Source: CAYMAI01 sp964388445 | GTDB lineage: Bacteria; 4484-113; JAGGVC01 | Direction: 5' to 3' | DNA: 64,000 nucleotides | NCBI GenBank assembly: GCA_964388445.1 | Contig: CAYMAI010000003.1 | Coordinates: 186,001 to 250,000, forward strand | Shown here: one piece after another, positions 52,311 to 60,634 of the stretch | Layout of the letters: every line of letters starts with the position of its first letter | How positions within the stretch are numbered: the stretch's first letter is position 1 | The notes under the pieces: model-generated | The model's input: the letters and a program-made list of their open reading frames with translations, nothing else | What the model was told of the DNA's origin: nothing | Database searches by the model: none | Made by a program: the position numbers and the translations under genes

Positions 52311-52622
52311 ATGGCAGATTGGATAAAAGTCATGGAGCCGACGCAATTTAACCATGGAGACATGGTGGTCGTCGAACTGGACAGAGACGACGTGCTAATC
52401 GGATGCGCATTCGGCAGGCTGTTCGCCGTGCAAAACGAGTGTACGCACGAAGAACTGCCGCTTGACGACGGCTCGATTACCGGCGACGGCGCGCTCAGAT
52501 GTCAATATCATGGCGCTAAATTCGACCCGTTTACGGGCAAACCGCTTTGCTTCCCCGCGGTCGTCCCGCTTAAAACTTATCCGGTCGAAGTCAGAAACGA
52601 CGGAGTTTATTTGTTTGTTTGA
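52311..52622 (+). CDS. Rieske-type [2Fe-2S] ferredoxin
   Basis: 103 residues. The cluster motif is CTHEELPL (C and H) and CQYHGAKFD (C and H), spaced as in Rieske ferredoxins. It probably passes electrons in assembly or repair, or to an oxygenase, and its place at the end of sufCBD is common. ATG 52311 has GGAG upstream; an ATG six codons earlier does not. Confidence 0.9.
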   Translation: MADWIKVMEPTQFNHGDMVVVELDRDDVLIGCAFGRLFAVQNECTHEELPLDDGSITGDGALRCQYHGAKFDPFTGKPLCFPAVVPLKTYPVEVRNDGVYLFV

Positions 52623-52637
52623 TTTTATAGGTGTAGT

Positions 52638-53135
52638 TTATTCATTCATTACATTTTTTCTATTTTCCTTCACAAGTGCATTTTCAATTGCATTAATCAC
52701 TTCCTTTATTTTATTTCCTTCATAAAAAGTAATAATACACAGCGGCTTCTTTCTGTTGTTTAGACGAAAAATCAATAATTAGCTTTTTGCGTATTGCTTG
52801 AATGCATCAATGCTGGCAAAAGGTATTTCAATTATATTTCTGTTGAAAGGGCGCTCTATTAAAATAACTGAATGTTCGGTTAACCCGACATAATACCAGC
52901 GAATCACAATAGCTGCAATTACAACCAAAAGTGCTACTCCGAATTCGAAAAGATACTTCCAGAAAATTACTTGTGTTTTGGAGTACAAAAACATCATAAC
53001 AATCGGAGTCACATATATCCATTGAGAATGCAGCAAAACAATCAGCGCGTAAATAACAATACATAGCGAATCGTTGCACTGAAACAACTGCCGGCATTTA
53101 ATGTAAGTTAAAAGATTGGATTTCCGCATATCCAT
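52638..53135 (-). pseudogene. Decayed membrane protein (PH-like C-terminus) in an AT-rich patch
   Basis: Frame from ATG 53135 gives 118 residues: two or three hydrophobic segments (about 25-80) and a beta-rich end (HSVILIERPFNRNIIEIPF, then SIDAFKQYAKS), stopping at TAA 52781-52779. In the same frame, coding-like sequence goes on after the stop (PLCIITFYEGNKIKEVIN and AIENALVKENRKNVMNE) to a second stop at 52638. A run of five A residues just before the first stop allows another frame reading KKLIIDFSSKQQKEAA. It looks like a membrane protein with a bacterial PH-like end broken by one or two small lesions. Confidence 0.5.
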
Positions 53136-53465
53136 TGATCCCTAGTTAAAGTGAAAGTCATATCAACAAAGGAAAGAACTGGTTGAAGGTGTTAAAACCT
53201 AACTTTGTTATTGTAACACAATCTAAAATTCGGTACAAAATGCCATTCGAAGCCGGAATTGCTCGTTTTCTCCCTCGCCCCAACTTTCACAAGCGCGGCT
53301 GAGGGGCTGGATGCGGCGAGGTTTCCGTATAATTATGTCGGTAGTTTTATGTAGTTCGTGCCGGGCGGCTCAATCGCCTTGTGAAAAGGGCCGCGTATCC
53401 ATCTCAAGCCCGGCGCATTTCGGCCGGGAGCGCCGCCCCGCCCCGCCTTGGGAGAACGACGGGTT
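53136..53465. other. Intergenic region ahead of the heme-sensor operon
   Basis: No gene. TATAAT at 53328-53333 is the likely -10 box of the sensor operon, giving a leader of about 125 bases. The leader is GC-rich and holds a hairpin CCCGGC/GCCGGG (53409-53414 with 53423-53428). The AT-rich part before 53230 belongs to the composition island of the decayed gene. Confidence 0.5.
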
Positions 53466-55334
53466 ATGCGAAGAAAAATCGGAATCCAGTTCATTGCCGC
53501 CGTCGGCGTAATCACAGTCGCGGCGATGCTGGTGTTCGCCTCGATTCTCCTCAAGGCTCAAGAGCGCCAGCTTTTGGGAAGCAAAATTACTGCTGCAAAC
53601 CAGCTTAGCGAAACGATTAAAAAAAGCACCCGCCAGGATATGCTTATCAACAGGCTCGACAACGTTTACTTGATAATCAAAACGATTGGCGAGCAACCCG
53701 GCATCGAGCGCGTACGTATAATCGAAAAAACAGGCCAAATCGTCTATTCCACTCGAGAAACCGAAATCGGCGGCAAGCTCGATTTGAAGGCGGAAGCTTG
53801 CTATGTTTGCCACGCCACCGACATGCCCCTCGCGCAAGTGGACGTCCCCCGTAGGACACGCGTCTATCGCGACCCCGAAAATATGCACATTCTCGGCATC
53901 ATTAACCCCATTTACAACGAACCAAGCTGCAGCACTTCCGGCTGTCATTACCACCCGCCCGGCAAGAGAGTTCTCGGCGTGCTCGATATTACGATGTCGC
54001 TCGGCGACGTCGACAAAGAGCTGGGAGAAATGCGGCGCGCCACGCTCGGCGCGGTGCTTATTGCTGTTCTCGTCATCAGTTTTCTGATTTATTGGTTTAT
54101 CAACCGAAAGCTGCTTCTGCCACTTCGCGAAATCGTACACGCTTTCAAAGAAGTTTCGGGCGGAAAACTCGATACGCGCCTTGAAAAAGCTCAGCCGGAC
54201 GAGATCGGACAATTGATGGACTCGTTCAACGACATGACCCGCAAATTGGCCGAAGCTCAAATGCAGGTTTCCCAATCCGACAAACTCGCGTCCGTCGGCC
54301 GTCTTGCAGCCGGCGTTGCTCACGAAATAAACAACCCGCTCACAGGCGTACTTACTTATTCGAGCTTTATGTTGAAACGAGCCGACCAGTATCCCGAACT
54401 TAAAGAAGACCTAGATGTAATAGTGCGCGAAACGAAACGCTGCCGGGAAATCGTAAAGGGGCTCTTAGATTTCAGCAGGCAATCTACCTTTAAGAAATCC
54501 GATTCGAACCTCAACGATGTAATGGAGCGGGCAATTGAGGTAGTATCAAAGCAAATTTCGCTGCGGAACGTTTCGATCGAGCGCTCGCTATCGGACAAGC
54601 TTCCGATAATCTGCATAGACCCCAATCAAATTCAGCAAGTTATAGTCAATTTTCTCGTCAACGCGGCGGACGCAATGGCGTCGGGAGGGACAATCAAAGT
54701 TTCGACCGTCGCAGTTAGAGTTCCGCCGCGAGGAAACGCGCAGATTCGCGCCGCGTTTTGTCCCGAAGGTTGCCAGCTGACCGACGATAGAACTCGAATC
54801 AGAAATATGCCGGCGGTTACGGTGAACTTTAAGGACGAACTCGGAAGGGGAGTAATCCATTTGGATCCCGTTTATGGAAATACAAACCATGTTTTCTCGC
54901 GTGACGCCCGGCTTAGGTCTTTGCTTCAAATCGGCTGTCCGAAGTGCGAGGCATCGCTAATCAAAGACGGCGAAAAATGTCCGCTTTGCTCCGCGCCGCT
55001 ATTTTACGTGCGTTCGCACAGAGGAAGCGAAGCCTATTGGTGCTCAAGGCGCGGCTGCCCTTACTCAATTTGGGAAGAAGTGGACGCAGGCGGGGAACGG
55101 GAGTACGTAGAGTTTTTCGTTGCGGATGAAGGCGTGGGAATGTCCCCGGAAATGTTGAAAAACCTGTTCGAGCCGTTTTTCACTACAAAAGGTAACAAAG
55201 GCACGGGTTTGGGCCTCGCTGTTTCATGGGGAATTATTCGCAATCACGGCGGAACGATTCAGGTTGAAAGCGAAGAAGGCAAAGGTTCGATTTTTACCGT
55301 AAGGCTTCCTGTGGAAGTCACCGATGCGGAGTAG
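53466..55334 (+). CDS. Membrane histidine kinase with periplasmic c-heme motifs and a cysteine-rich insert in the ATPase domain
   Basis: 622 residues. Two membrane segments (about 5-29 and 194-212) bracket a periplasmic domain with CYVCH (112-116, a canonical c-heme CxxCH) and CSTSGCH (155-161, a CX4CH variant). A HAMP domain follows (to about 264), then H286 in GVAHEINNP. The ATPase domain has N box around 387-404, G1 DEGVG (554-558) and G2 GTGLGLAVS. Between N and G1 lies an insert of about 135 residues with cysteines 432/436, 491/494, 505/508 and 526/531 (CPKC and CPLC knuckles). It probably senses heme redox state or a gas. GGGAG precedes ATG 53466. Confidence 0.9.
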   Translation: MRRKIGIQFIAAVGVITVAAMLVFASILLKAQERQLLGSKITAANQLSETIKKSTRQDMLINRLDNVYLIIKTIGEQPGIERVRIIEKTGQIVYSTRETEIGGKLDLKAEACYVCHATDMPLAQVDVPRRTRVYRDPENMHILGIINPIYNEPSCSTSGCHYHPPGKRVLGVLDITMSLGDVDKELGEMRRATLGAVLIAVLVISFLIYWFINRKLLLPLREIVHAFKEVSGGKLDTRLEKAQPDEIGQLMDSFNDMTRKLAEAQMQVSQSDKLASVGRLAAGVAHEINNPLTGVLTYSSFMLKRADQYPELKEDLDVIVRETKRCREIVKGLLDFSRQSTFKKSDSNLNDVMERAIEVVSKQISLRNVSIERSLSDKLPIICIDPNQIQQVIVNFLVNAADAMASGGTIKVSTVAVRVPPRGNAQIRAAFCPEGCQLTDDRTRIRNMPAVTVNFKDELGRGVIHLDPVYGNTNHVFSRDARLRSLLQIGCPKCEASLIKDGEKCPLCSAPLFYVRSHRGSEAYWCSRRGCPYSIWEEVDAGGEREYVEFFVADEGVGMSPEMLKNLFEPFFTTKGNKGTGLGLAVSWGIIRNHGGTIQVESEEGKGSIFTVRLPVEVTDAE

Positions 55335-55342
55335 CTGAAGAA

Positions 55343-56167
55343 ATGACCGGCGAAGCTAAAGCAATACAGGATTTAAAAATTCTCGTAGTAGATGACGAGC
55401 CGGTAATACTCGCCGCAATTCGCAAAGTTTTGCGAACCGAAGGTTTCCAAATCGACGAAGCGGACAGCGTAAATGCCGCAAGAAAGATGCTTGCGGAAAA
55501 TAGCTATTCATCGGTTTTAACCGACTTGATGATGCCGGGAGAGTACGGCGATGTACTCCTTAGAGAAGCGCTGGCCGAAAATCCGGGAATGCCCGCGATT
55601 CTCGTTTCGGGTTATGCAACTGTCGAAAACGCTCTCGGATCGATTCGGAACGGTGCATTCGATTTTCTGCCGAAGCCGTTTTCGTTTGAAGAACTTGGTG
55701 CGCTTGCCATCAGGTTGAAGAGGTTTCTCGCATTGCCGCTGGATACAAGGCTGTCCGCGTTAAAACCCAAGCCCTCGAAATCGCCGGAGAAAGAAGCCGT
55801 ATTTTGCCTCGGCGGACATTCCTGGGTTCGAATTCATGAAAACGGAACAGCGAGCGCCGGAGCAGGAAAAATCCCTCGGCTTACGTCCGGAAAAGTGGTG
55901 CTTGCAAGATTGCCGCGTGCCGGAGAAGCGGTAGAAATCGGTCACCATTTCGCGCATTTCATAGACAGCGACGGCTACGAGCATCCGCTGCTCGCGCCAT
56001 TGAGCGGCAGAGTGCTCGAAGTGGAACAATCAGTTCCGCAAGAGCCGGGAGCGGAAGGAGATTCGGATTTTGAGTCGAGCCGCCTAATTACGCTTTTGCC
56101 GTCGAATTTGGACGGCGAGCTTGGATTACTGACGAGGTGTATTGAAGGCGGTTTGACGCCGGAGTGA
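55343..56167 (+). CDS. Response regulator fused to a GcvH-like domain lacking the lipoyl lysine
   Basis: 274 residues. Receiver (1-125): D17/D18, D61 (LTDLMMPG), S89, K111. Residues 153-265 look like a glycine-cleavage H protein: GGHSWVRIHENGTASAGAG, LARLPRAGEAVEIGHHFAHF, then LLAPLSGRVLEVEQ. At the lipoylation site the H protein has ESVKA, here DSDGYE, so no lysine to modify. It could bind a partner or sense something as an inactive H-like module. It follows the kinase by eight bases and precedes the membrane receiver. Confidence 0.82.
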   Translation: MTGEAKAIQDLKILVVDDEPVILAAIRKVLRTEGFQIDEADSVNAARKMLAENSYSSVLTDLMMPGEYGDVLLREALAENPGMPAILVSGYATVENALGSIRNGAFDFLPKPFSFEELGALAIRLKRFLALPLDTRLSALKPKPSKSPEKEAVFCLGGHSWVRIHENGTASAGAGKIPRLTSGKVVLARLPRAGEAVEIGHHFAHFIDSDGYEHPLLAPLSGRVLEVEQSVPQEPGAEGDSDFESSRLITLLPSNLDGELGLLTRCIEGGLTPE

Positions 56168-56183
56168 GATTTTGGAGGACATT

Positions 56184-56771
56184 ATGAGTTACGTACTTGT
56201 GCTTGGAACGATAATTGCCTTTGTGCTGCTCGACCTTTTCGTGCGCACGATGATACAGATTTCCAAAAACAGAAAGCTCGCGAAAATCAGGCGTGAAGCG
56301 TTGGACATCGGCTTGAAATTGGAAATAAGTCCTGACACGCCTACCCTTAAGCGCGTCGGTCTCGACACACCGATTGCCAGCATTCTTGCAGTGGACGACG
56401 AAGCCGTCGTGCTCGACAGCTTCCGGAAAATACTCGTTATGCAGGGCTACGCGATGGATACGGTGGAAACAGGACAGGAAGCGCTTAAGCTTGTGCAGGA
56501 GCGGGATTACGATTTCGTGTTCACCGATCTAAAAATGCCGGCGATGGATGGAGTGGATGTCGTCAAAGGCGTACACCACTTGAAGCCCGACGTCGATATA
56601 ATCGTGATTACCGGTTTCGCGTCCATTCAAAGCGCGGTCGATTGCATGAAATACGGCGCGGTCGATTATGTTGAAAAGCCGTTTACCGAGGAAGAGCTGT
56701 CCGATTTCGTAAAGAAATCGCTAATCCGCAGACAGGACCGGCTTGCAAGCAAGAAATCGGCGGCGGGATAA
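56184..56771 (+). CDS. Membrane-tethered stand-alone receiver
   Basis: 195 residues. One membrane helix (about 3-21, VLVLGTIIAFVLLDLFV) and a basic juxtamembrane part lead to a receiver (about 64-185): D71/D72, D115 (FTDLKMPA), T143, K165. There is no output domain. GGAGG precedes ATG 56184, with the upstream TTG in-frame less likely. As a phosphate sink or a membrane-located relay it probably belongs with the upstream kinase. Confidence 0.85.
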   Translation: MSYVLVLGTIIAFVLLDLFVRTMIQISKNRKLAKIRREALDIGLKLEISPDTPTLKRVGLDTPIASILAVDDEAVVLDSFRKILVMQGYAMDTVETGQEALKLVQERDYDFVFTDLKMPAMDGVDVVKGVHHLKPDVDIIVITGFASIQSAVDCMKYGAVDYVEKPFTEEELSDFVKKSLIRRQDRLASKKSAAG

Positions 56772-56777
56772 TTCCGG

Positions 56778-57470
56778 TTACGCAAGGTCGAAAAGCAAGA
56801 ACTCGCATTCGGATTGTGCAGAAAAAGCGAGGGAATTTTCGGCGGATACGGAGGCGCCATCGCCATCTTTCATATGCGTGCCGTTTAATATCATTTCGCC
56901 CGAAAGTAATTGTATCCAAGCGAAACGTTCGGCATCCATTTCATATTCGATCTCGCCGCCCTCCGTTAAAATTGCACCGAACACCTTCGCATCCTGAAAA
57001 AGCGGAAGCGGCGCACCTTCTGTAGCCGTAATCAAGAACAGTTTGCCGAGCTTATCTTCCCTGGAAATAGATATTTGAGCGTACATCGGCTCGATTCCCT
57101 TTTGCGCGGGCGTAAGCCATATCTGGTAAAAGTGGCCGGCTTCGGAGTCCGAAGGATTGAATTCGCTGTGTGTTATTCCTCTTCCCGCGCTCATTTTCTG
57201 AACGTCGCCGGCGCGAATTATCGAGCCGTTTCCCATGCTGTCACGATGCTCCAATGAGCCGGAAATTACATACGTAATGATTTCCATATCCGCATGAGGA
57301 TGAGTTGGAAAGCCGCCGGCGGGAGCTACCTTATCCTCGTTTATTACTCTGAGGCATCGAAAACCCATGAATTCGGGGTCGTAATAGCGGTTGAACGAAA
57401 AGGTGTGGCGCGTGACTAGCCAGCCGTAGTCGGCACCGCCCCGGTCGTTCGATTTTCGCAGTTTAATCAT
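56778..57470 (-). CDS. Pirin family bicupin protein
   Basis: 230 residues. FPTHPHADMEIITYVISG with later MSAGRGITHSEFN are the pirin metal motifs (His and Glu ligands). Pirins are iron-binding bicupins, some quercetinases, with varied roles in redox regulation. It converges on the receiver gene by seven bases. It lacks an obvious Shine-Dalgarno sequence before ATG 57470. Confidence 0.92.
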   Translation of the reverse strand: MIKLRKSNDRGGADYGWLVTRHTFSFNRYYDPEFMGFRCLRVINEDKVAPAGGFPTHPHADMEIITYVISGSLEHRDSMGNGSIIRAGDVQKMSAGRGITHSEFNPSDSEAGHFYQIWLTPAQKGIEPMYAQISISREDKLGKLFLITATEGAPLPLFQDAKVFGAILTEGGEIEYEMDAERFAWIQLLSGEMILNGTHMKDGDGASVSAENSLAFSAQSECEFLLFDLA

Positions 57471-57602
57471 GACGCAACGGTTACCGCCGCGCCATCAAAC
57501 TTATCGCAGTGCATTTCCTTTGTGACGTACGAACGAATTGTCTGGCCGGTTTACCGCTTGTGACGACCGATACGCCCGGTGTTGTTTCACATATGACTAT
57601 TC

Positions 57603-57631
57603 TTGATTTGGCTACGGTAACGGGGTATAAT
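57603..57631 (+). promoter_or_regulatory. Promoter of tRNA-Gln
   Basis: TTGATT (57603-57608), 17-base spacer, TATAAT (57626-57631), 27 bases before the tRNA. Confidence 0.8.
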
Positions 57632-57658
57632 GCCGCCCCGCAAACGTTGCGAACGCGC

Positions 57659-57729
57659 TGGGGACTCGTCTAACGGTAGGACAGCGGACTCTGGATCCGT
57701 ATGTCTAGGTTCGAATCCTAGGTCCCCAG
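57659..57729 (+). tRNA. tRNA-Gln (anticodon CTG)
   Basis: Cloverleaf of 71 bases: acceptor TGGGGAC/GTCCCCA with the U1-A72 pair typical of tRNA-Gln, D arm GTC/GAC, anticodon stem GCGGA/TCCGT with loop CTCTGGA (CTG, reads CAG), T arm CTAGG-TTCGAAT-CCTAG. Discriminator G. CCA is not encoded. T residues after it may end transcription. Confidence 0.94.
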
Positions 57730-57810
57730 CTTTTCTTGCGTCCATTCCAAAAATGAGGAATTGACCGACCATCGTTCGCATTAAGAATCAAGACACTTAC
57801 GCCAATGCCC

Positions 57811-60621
57811 TCAACCCACCGTAATTTCGATATCGCGCTGGACTGGTTTGATTACGAAATCCGCGCTCTGAATTGACTCGCCCGGCTCAATTCTTATGCG
57901 CAATTCTTTAGGTATCGCTTCGGTATATTTCGGAAGTCCTTCCTGCCAAACTCGAACGGCGTATTCGCCCGGCGCGAGTCCGCTGAACATGAAACGGCCT
58001 CTGGTGTCTGTCAGCCTGAATTGCTTTCGCAGTTGTTTTCCCGCGCCCTCGCTTTCTCCGCCGGCAGCCGAATCAACAAATAGCGGTTCCAGCTCCAAAA
58101 CTATGTCCGCGGCAGGAATATGTTCGATCGGGCCGCCAAGGCGTTTTTTCTCGGCCGTCACGGTTCCTTCCACCGACCCCGAACGAACGACAGGTACTTC
58201 CAATTCGAGTGTTTCGCCGGTCATTACAGCGACAATCATCGGCATTTGAACGTTCGGCACGAGACCGACACCGCCGGGCGCCATCGTTACAGTCAAACCG
58301 TGCTCGCCTTCGGGCACCAGCGGGAACGCGAATGCTCCGGTTTCGTCCGTAATCACCTGCATGCCCGCTACGCCGATAACCGCATCTTTTACGCCAGTAT
58401 CGGGATTATGTTCGTAAAAAATTCTTCCAACGATCCTGCCGCCTTTTGCCACGGATTTAACCGGTATTCCGAGCGGGTAAACCAACTCCAATCCTACGGT
58501 TGTTTCGTCGCGGAACGCTCCCGTCGCATGCCTTATGCGCAAGTTCACCGCGCTTCCATTATCCATTCTGGCAGTAACAGTCGCGTTCGTCCAAGTGGTC
58601 GCCCCAATGTTCGGATGTTCGTTCCTTTGATAATCAACCGAGAGATCCATGCTTTTTGAAAGCTTCGACGAGGAACCAAGCGTGATTTGCGTCGTATTGC
58701 CGGATTCGGTTCCGGTACCTTCTTTCGTTTTGGTTACGCTGAAATTAAGCGAAGTTTTGTTTTTAATTTTGGTTCCGCCGAAAATCCGTATGCTTTGCGA
58801 ATCTTCGATTTCCCCGGAAATATTGTCCGTCCTCTCCCTGTCACGGTAGGCGACCGCAATGCGCGTCCCCCCCCAAGATTTGGACAGCTCGTATTCCGCG
58901 GTTTTCGATTGCGTATCGAACGAATTCAAATTGGCGTCCCGGCGGTCGTCCTCGCGATAAGTTAGGCGAAGTTTGCCGATTCCGCCAAGCCCGGCGCTGA
59001 CACCTATCGCGAATCCTTCTTCGTTCGAAGCCGGCAATTCCGGATCGCCGTCGACGTTTCGCCGGCTGTCGGTCATGTTTCCCCAGATGTTTAACTCCTT
59101 GGCGATCTGGTACGAAAAATTTCCGCGTTTAATTTCCACGTCACGCCATGCGCCGATGAAGTTCGAGCCGGCGTGTATCAATTCCGCGGCGGCAATTATC
59201 CCGGAATCACCGTATTTAGCGAGTACCCGGTAAGAACCGTCGGAACCGGCCGGGCCGTCGTGCGACACGGCGCTTTCCGCCTCGAGGTGCAGTTTTGCGG
59301 ACGGGTCGAATTGAAGATAGGCGCTGTATGCGGTCATGGATTCGAGAGGCCGCGTGTAATTCTCCTGCGCCGAAACATCGTCCGATTGCATGGCGGATAT
59401 CTTTGCCTGCACGCTTTCGCCGAAGTTTTTCTCGACCTGCACCCCTTTGGTTTCCGTCGTAACCAGCGTTCCCGTTGTTCTGCTTATGAATGCGCGCACC
59501 CCGAAAGCATCCAAATCGAGAAAGGCTTCGATGCCCCGCCCGCTCAAGTTCTGTTTTAGCAGCGGCGAGACCGTACCCACCGTGATGTCTCCCACCGCTA
59601 CTTTCCCCCAGCTTTCGTCCGAATACATTGCGGTGATGATGGTTCTGGAGGAGAGAAGCGTGCGCGACGAGCCGCCCGAATCCCCGCCCGTCAATGGCGC
59701 GATCGCAATCAAATCCCCTCGCCGCCCGCCTCCGAGATCGCCTCCGAGTTCCAGCGAAATTTGCCCCGCGCCGGTCCCGGAGTCTTGCCATTCGCCCAGC
59801 AGCCTCGCCGCCCCGTCCAAAGTGGCGTACATCGTTTTTTCGAGAGTAACCGGTATGACACGCGTAGTCGCGGACGCCGTCACCCGCTCCTTCACGCCAC
59901 CCGCGACGCCCGCTCCCGACGTCCTGGCTTCCGCCGCAAGCGTCACCCTGTGGTTCGCCGCCTCCGGCAGTTTTCGCGGCACCTGTACGGTCACCTGCAC
60001 GCCCGCCGTGTCCCCCGGTTCCAAATCGACCGCCGCCGGCAATACCGACAGCCGCCAGCTCATCCCCGACTCCGCTGATAGCGACACCTCCACCGGCGCG
60101 TTTCCGCCGTTTGTCAGCGAAAATCCCAGCGTGTAATCTTCCCTTGCCGCGACTTCGAGCGGATTGGACGGGAGCGAAACGAGTTTCAGCGCGCTTACCG
60201 CTTCCACTTCCACGCGCACCAGCGTTCGAGCCAAAATTGCGCCGTCCGACTGCAGGCTGAAGTCCACGTCGTATCCGCCTGCTTTTTCATATTCCCGCAC
60301 GCCGAGCGTAACGAACACCGTCCTCGATTCGCCTGGCGCGAGTTCGAAATTCTCCGGCGAAATCACGCTTTGCCATCCGGCCGGCGCCCCGACGAGTGCC
60401 TTTAGACCGGCGGCCGACGCGCCGAAATTCATGACTTTGAACGAAACCGTCTTAAGCTCGCCCGGCACCACCGTAAGCGTGCCTTTAATCAAGCTTTCCG
60501 CCCTAATCTGTTGCCCCTGAGCCCGTGCGCCGCCAATCGGCATTACGGCGATTGCCGCCGCGAAAATGGCGGAGAATATCAAGGGAATCATCTTTCGACC
60601 GTTTCTTTTCGCCTTTTGCAT
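57811..60621 (-). CDS. Outer-membrane usher-like protein: Ig-like N-terminus, beta-barrel, CarboxypepD_reg-like C-terminus
   Basis: 936 residues. A signal peptide ends about residue 34 (IAVMPIGGARA). Two Ig-like NEW3/CARDB-type modules follow (about 40-255, with VVPGELKTVSFKVMNFG and LTNGGNAPVEVSL). The middle (about 270-700) is made of alternating amphipathic strands, as in outer-membrane barrels. The C-terminal third holds CarboxypepD_reg-like folds (GRIVGRIFYEHNPDTGVKDA and TDTRGRFMFSGLAPGEYAVR). It is the last gene of the operon and the likely outer-membrane exit. It does not look like FimD in sequence. Start ATG 60621; an ATG ten codons later is possible. Confidence 0.75.
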   Translation of the reverse strand: MQKAKRNGRKMIPLIFSAIFAAAIAVMPIGGARAQGQQIRAESLIKGTLTVVPGELKTVSFKVMNFGASAAGLKALVGAPAGWQSVISPENFELAPGESRTVFVTLGVREYEKAGGYDVDFSLQSDGAILARTLVRVEVEAVSALKLVSLPSNPLEVAAREDYTLGFSLTNGGNAPVEVSLSAESGMSWRLSVLPAAVDLEPGDTAGVQVTVQVPRKLPEAANHRVTLAAEARTSGAGVAGGVKERVTASATTRVIPVTLEKTMYATLDGAARLLGEWQDSGTGAGQISLELGGDLGGGRRGDLIAIAPLTGGDSGGSSRTLLSSRTIITAMYSDESWGKVAVGDITVGTVSPLLKQNLSGRGIEAFLDLDAFGVRAFISRTTGTLVTTETKGVQVEKNFGESVQAKISAMQSDDVSAQENYTRPLESMTAYSAYLQFDPSAKLHLEAESAVSHDGPAGSDGSYRVLAKYGDSGIIAAAELIHAGSNFIGAWRDVEIKRGNFSYQIAKELNIWGNMTDSRRNVDGDPELPASNEEGFAIGVSAGLGGIGKLRLTYREDDRRDANLNSFDTQSKTAEYELSKSWGGTRIAVAYRDRERTDNISGEIEDSQSIRIFGGTKIKNKTSLNFSVTKTKEGTGTESGNTTQITLGSSSKLSKSMDLSVDYQRNEHPNIGATTWTNATVTARMDNGSAVNLRIRHATGAFRDETTVGLELVYPLGIPVKSVAKGGRIVGRIFYEHNPDTGVKDAVIGVAGMQVITDETGAFAFPLVPEGEHGLTVTMAPGGVGLVPNVQMPMIVAVMTGETLELEVPVVRSGSVEGTVTAEKKRLGGPIEHIPAADIVLELEPLFVDSAAGGESEGAGKQLRKQFRLTDTRGRFMFSGLAPGEYAVRVWQEGLPKYTEAIPKELRIRIEPGESIQSADFVIKPVQRDIEITVG

Positions 60622-60634
60622 AACGGCCGCCGGT

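Noticed and set aside
52123..52326. 67-codon frame between sufD and the Rieske gene
   Set aside because: It overlaps both genes and has no Shine-Dalgarno sequence; its sequence does not look like SufU or a desulfurase fragment.
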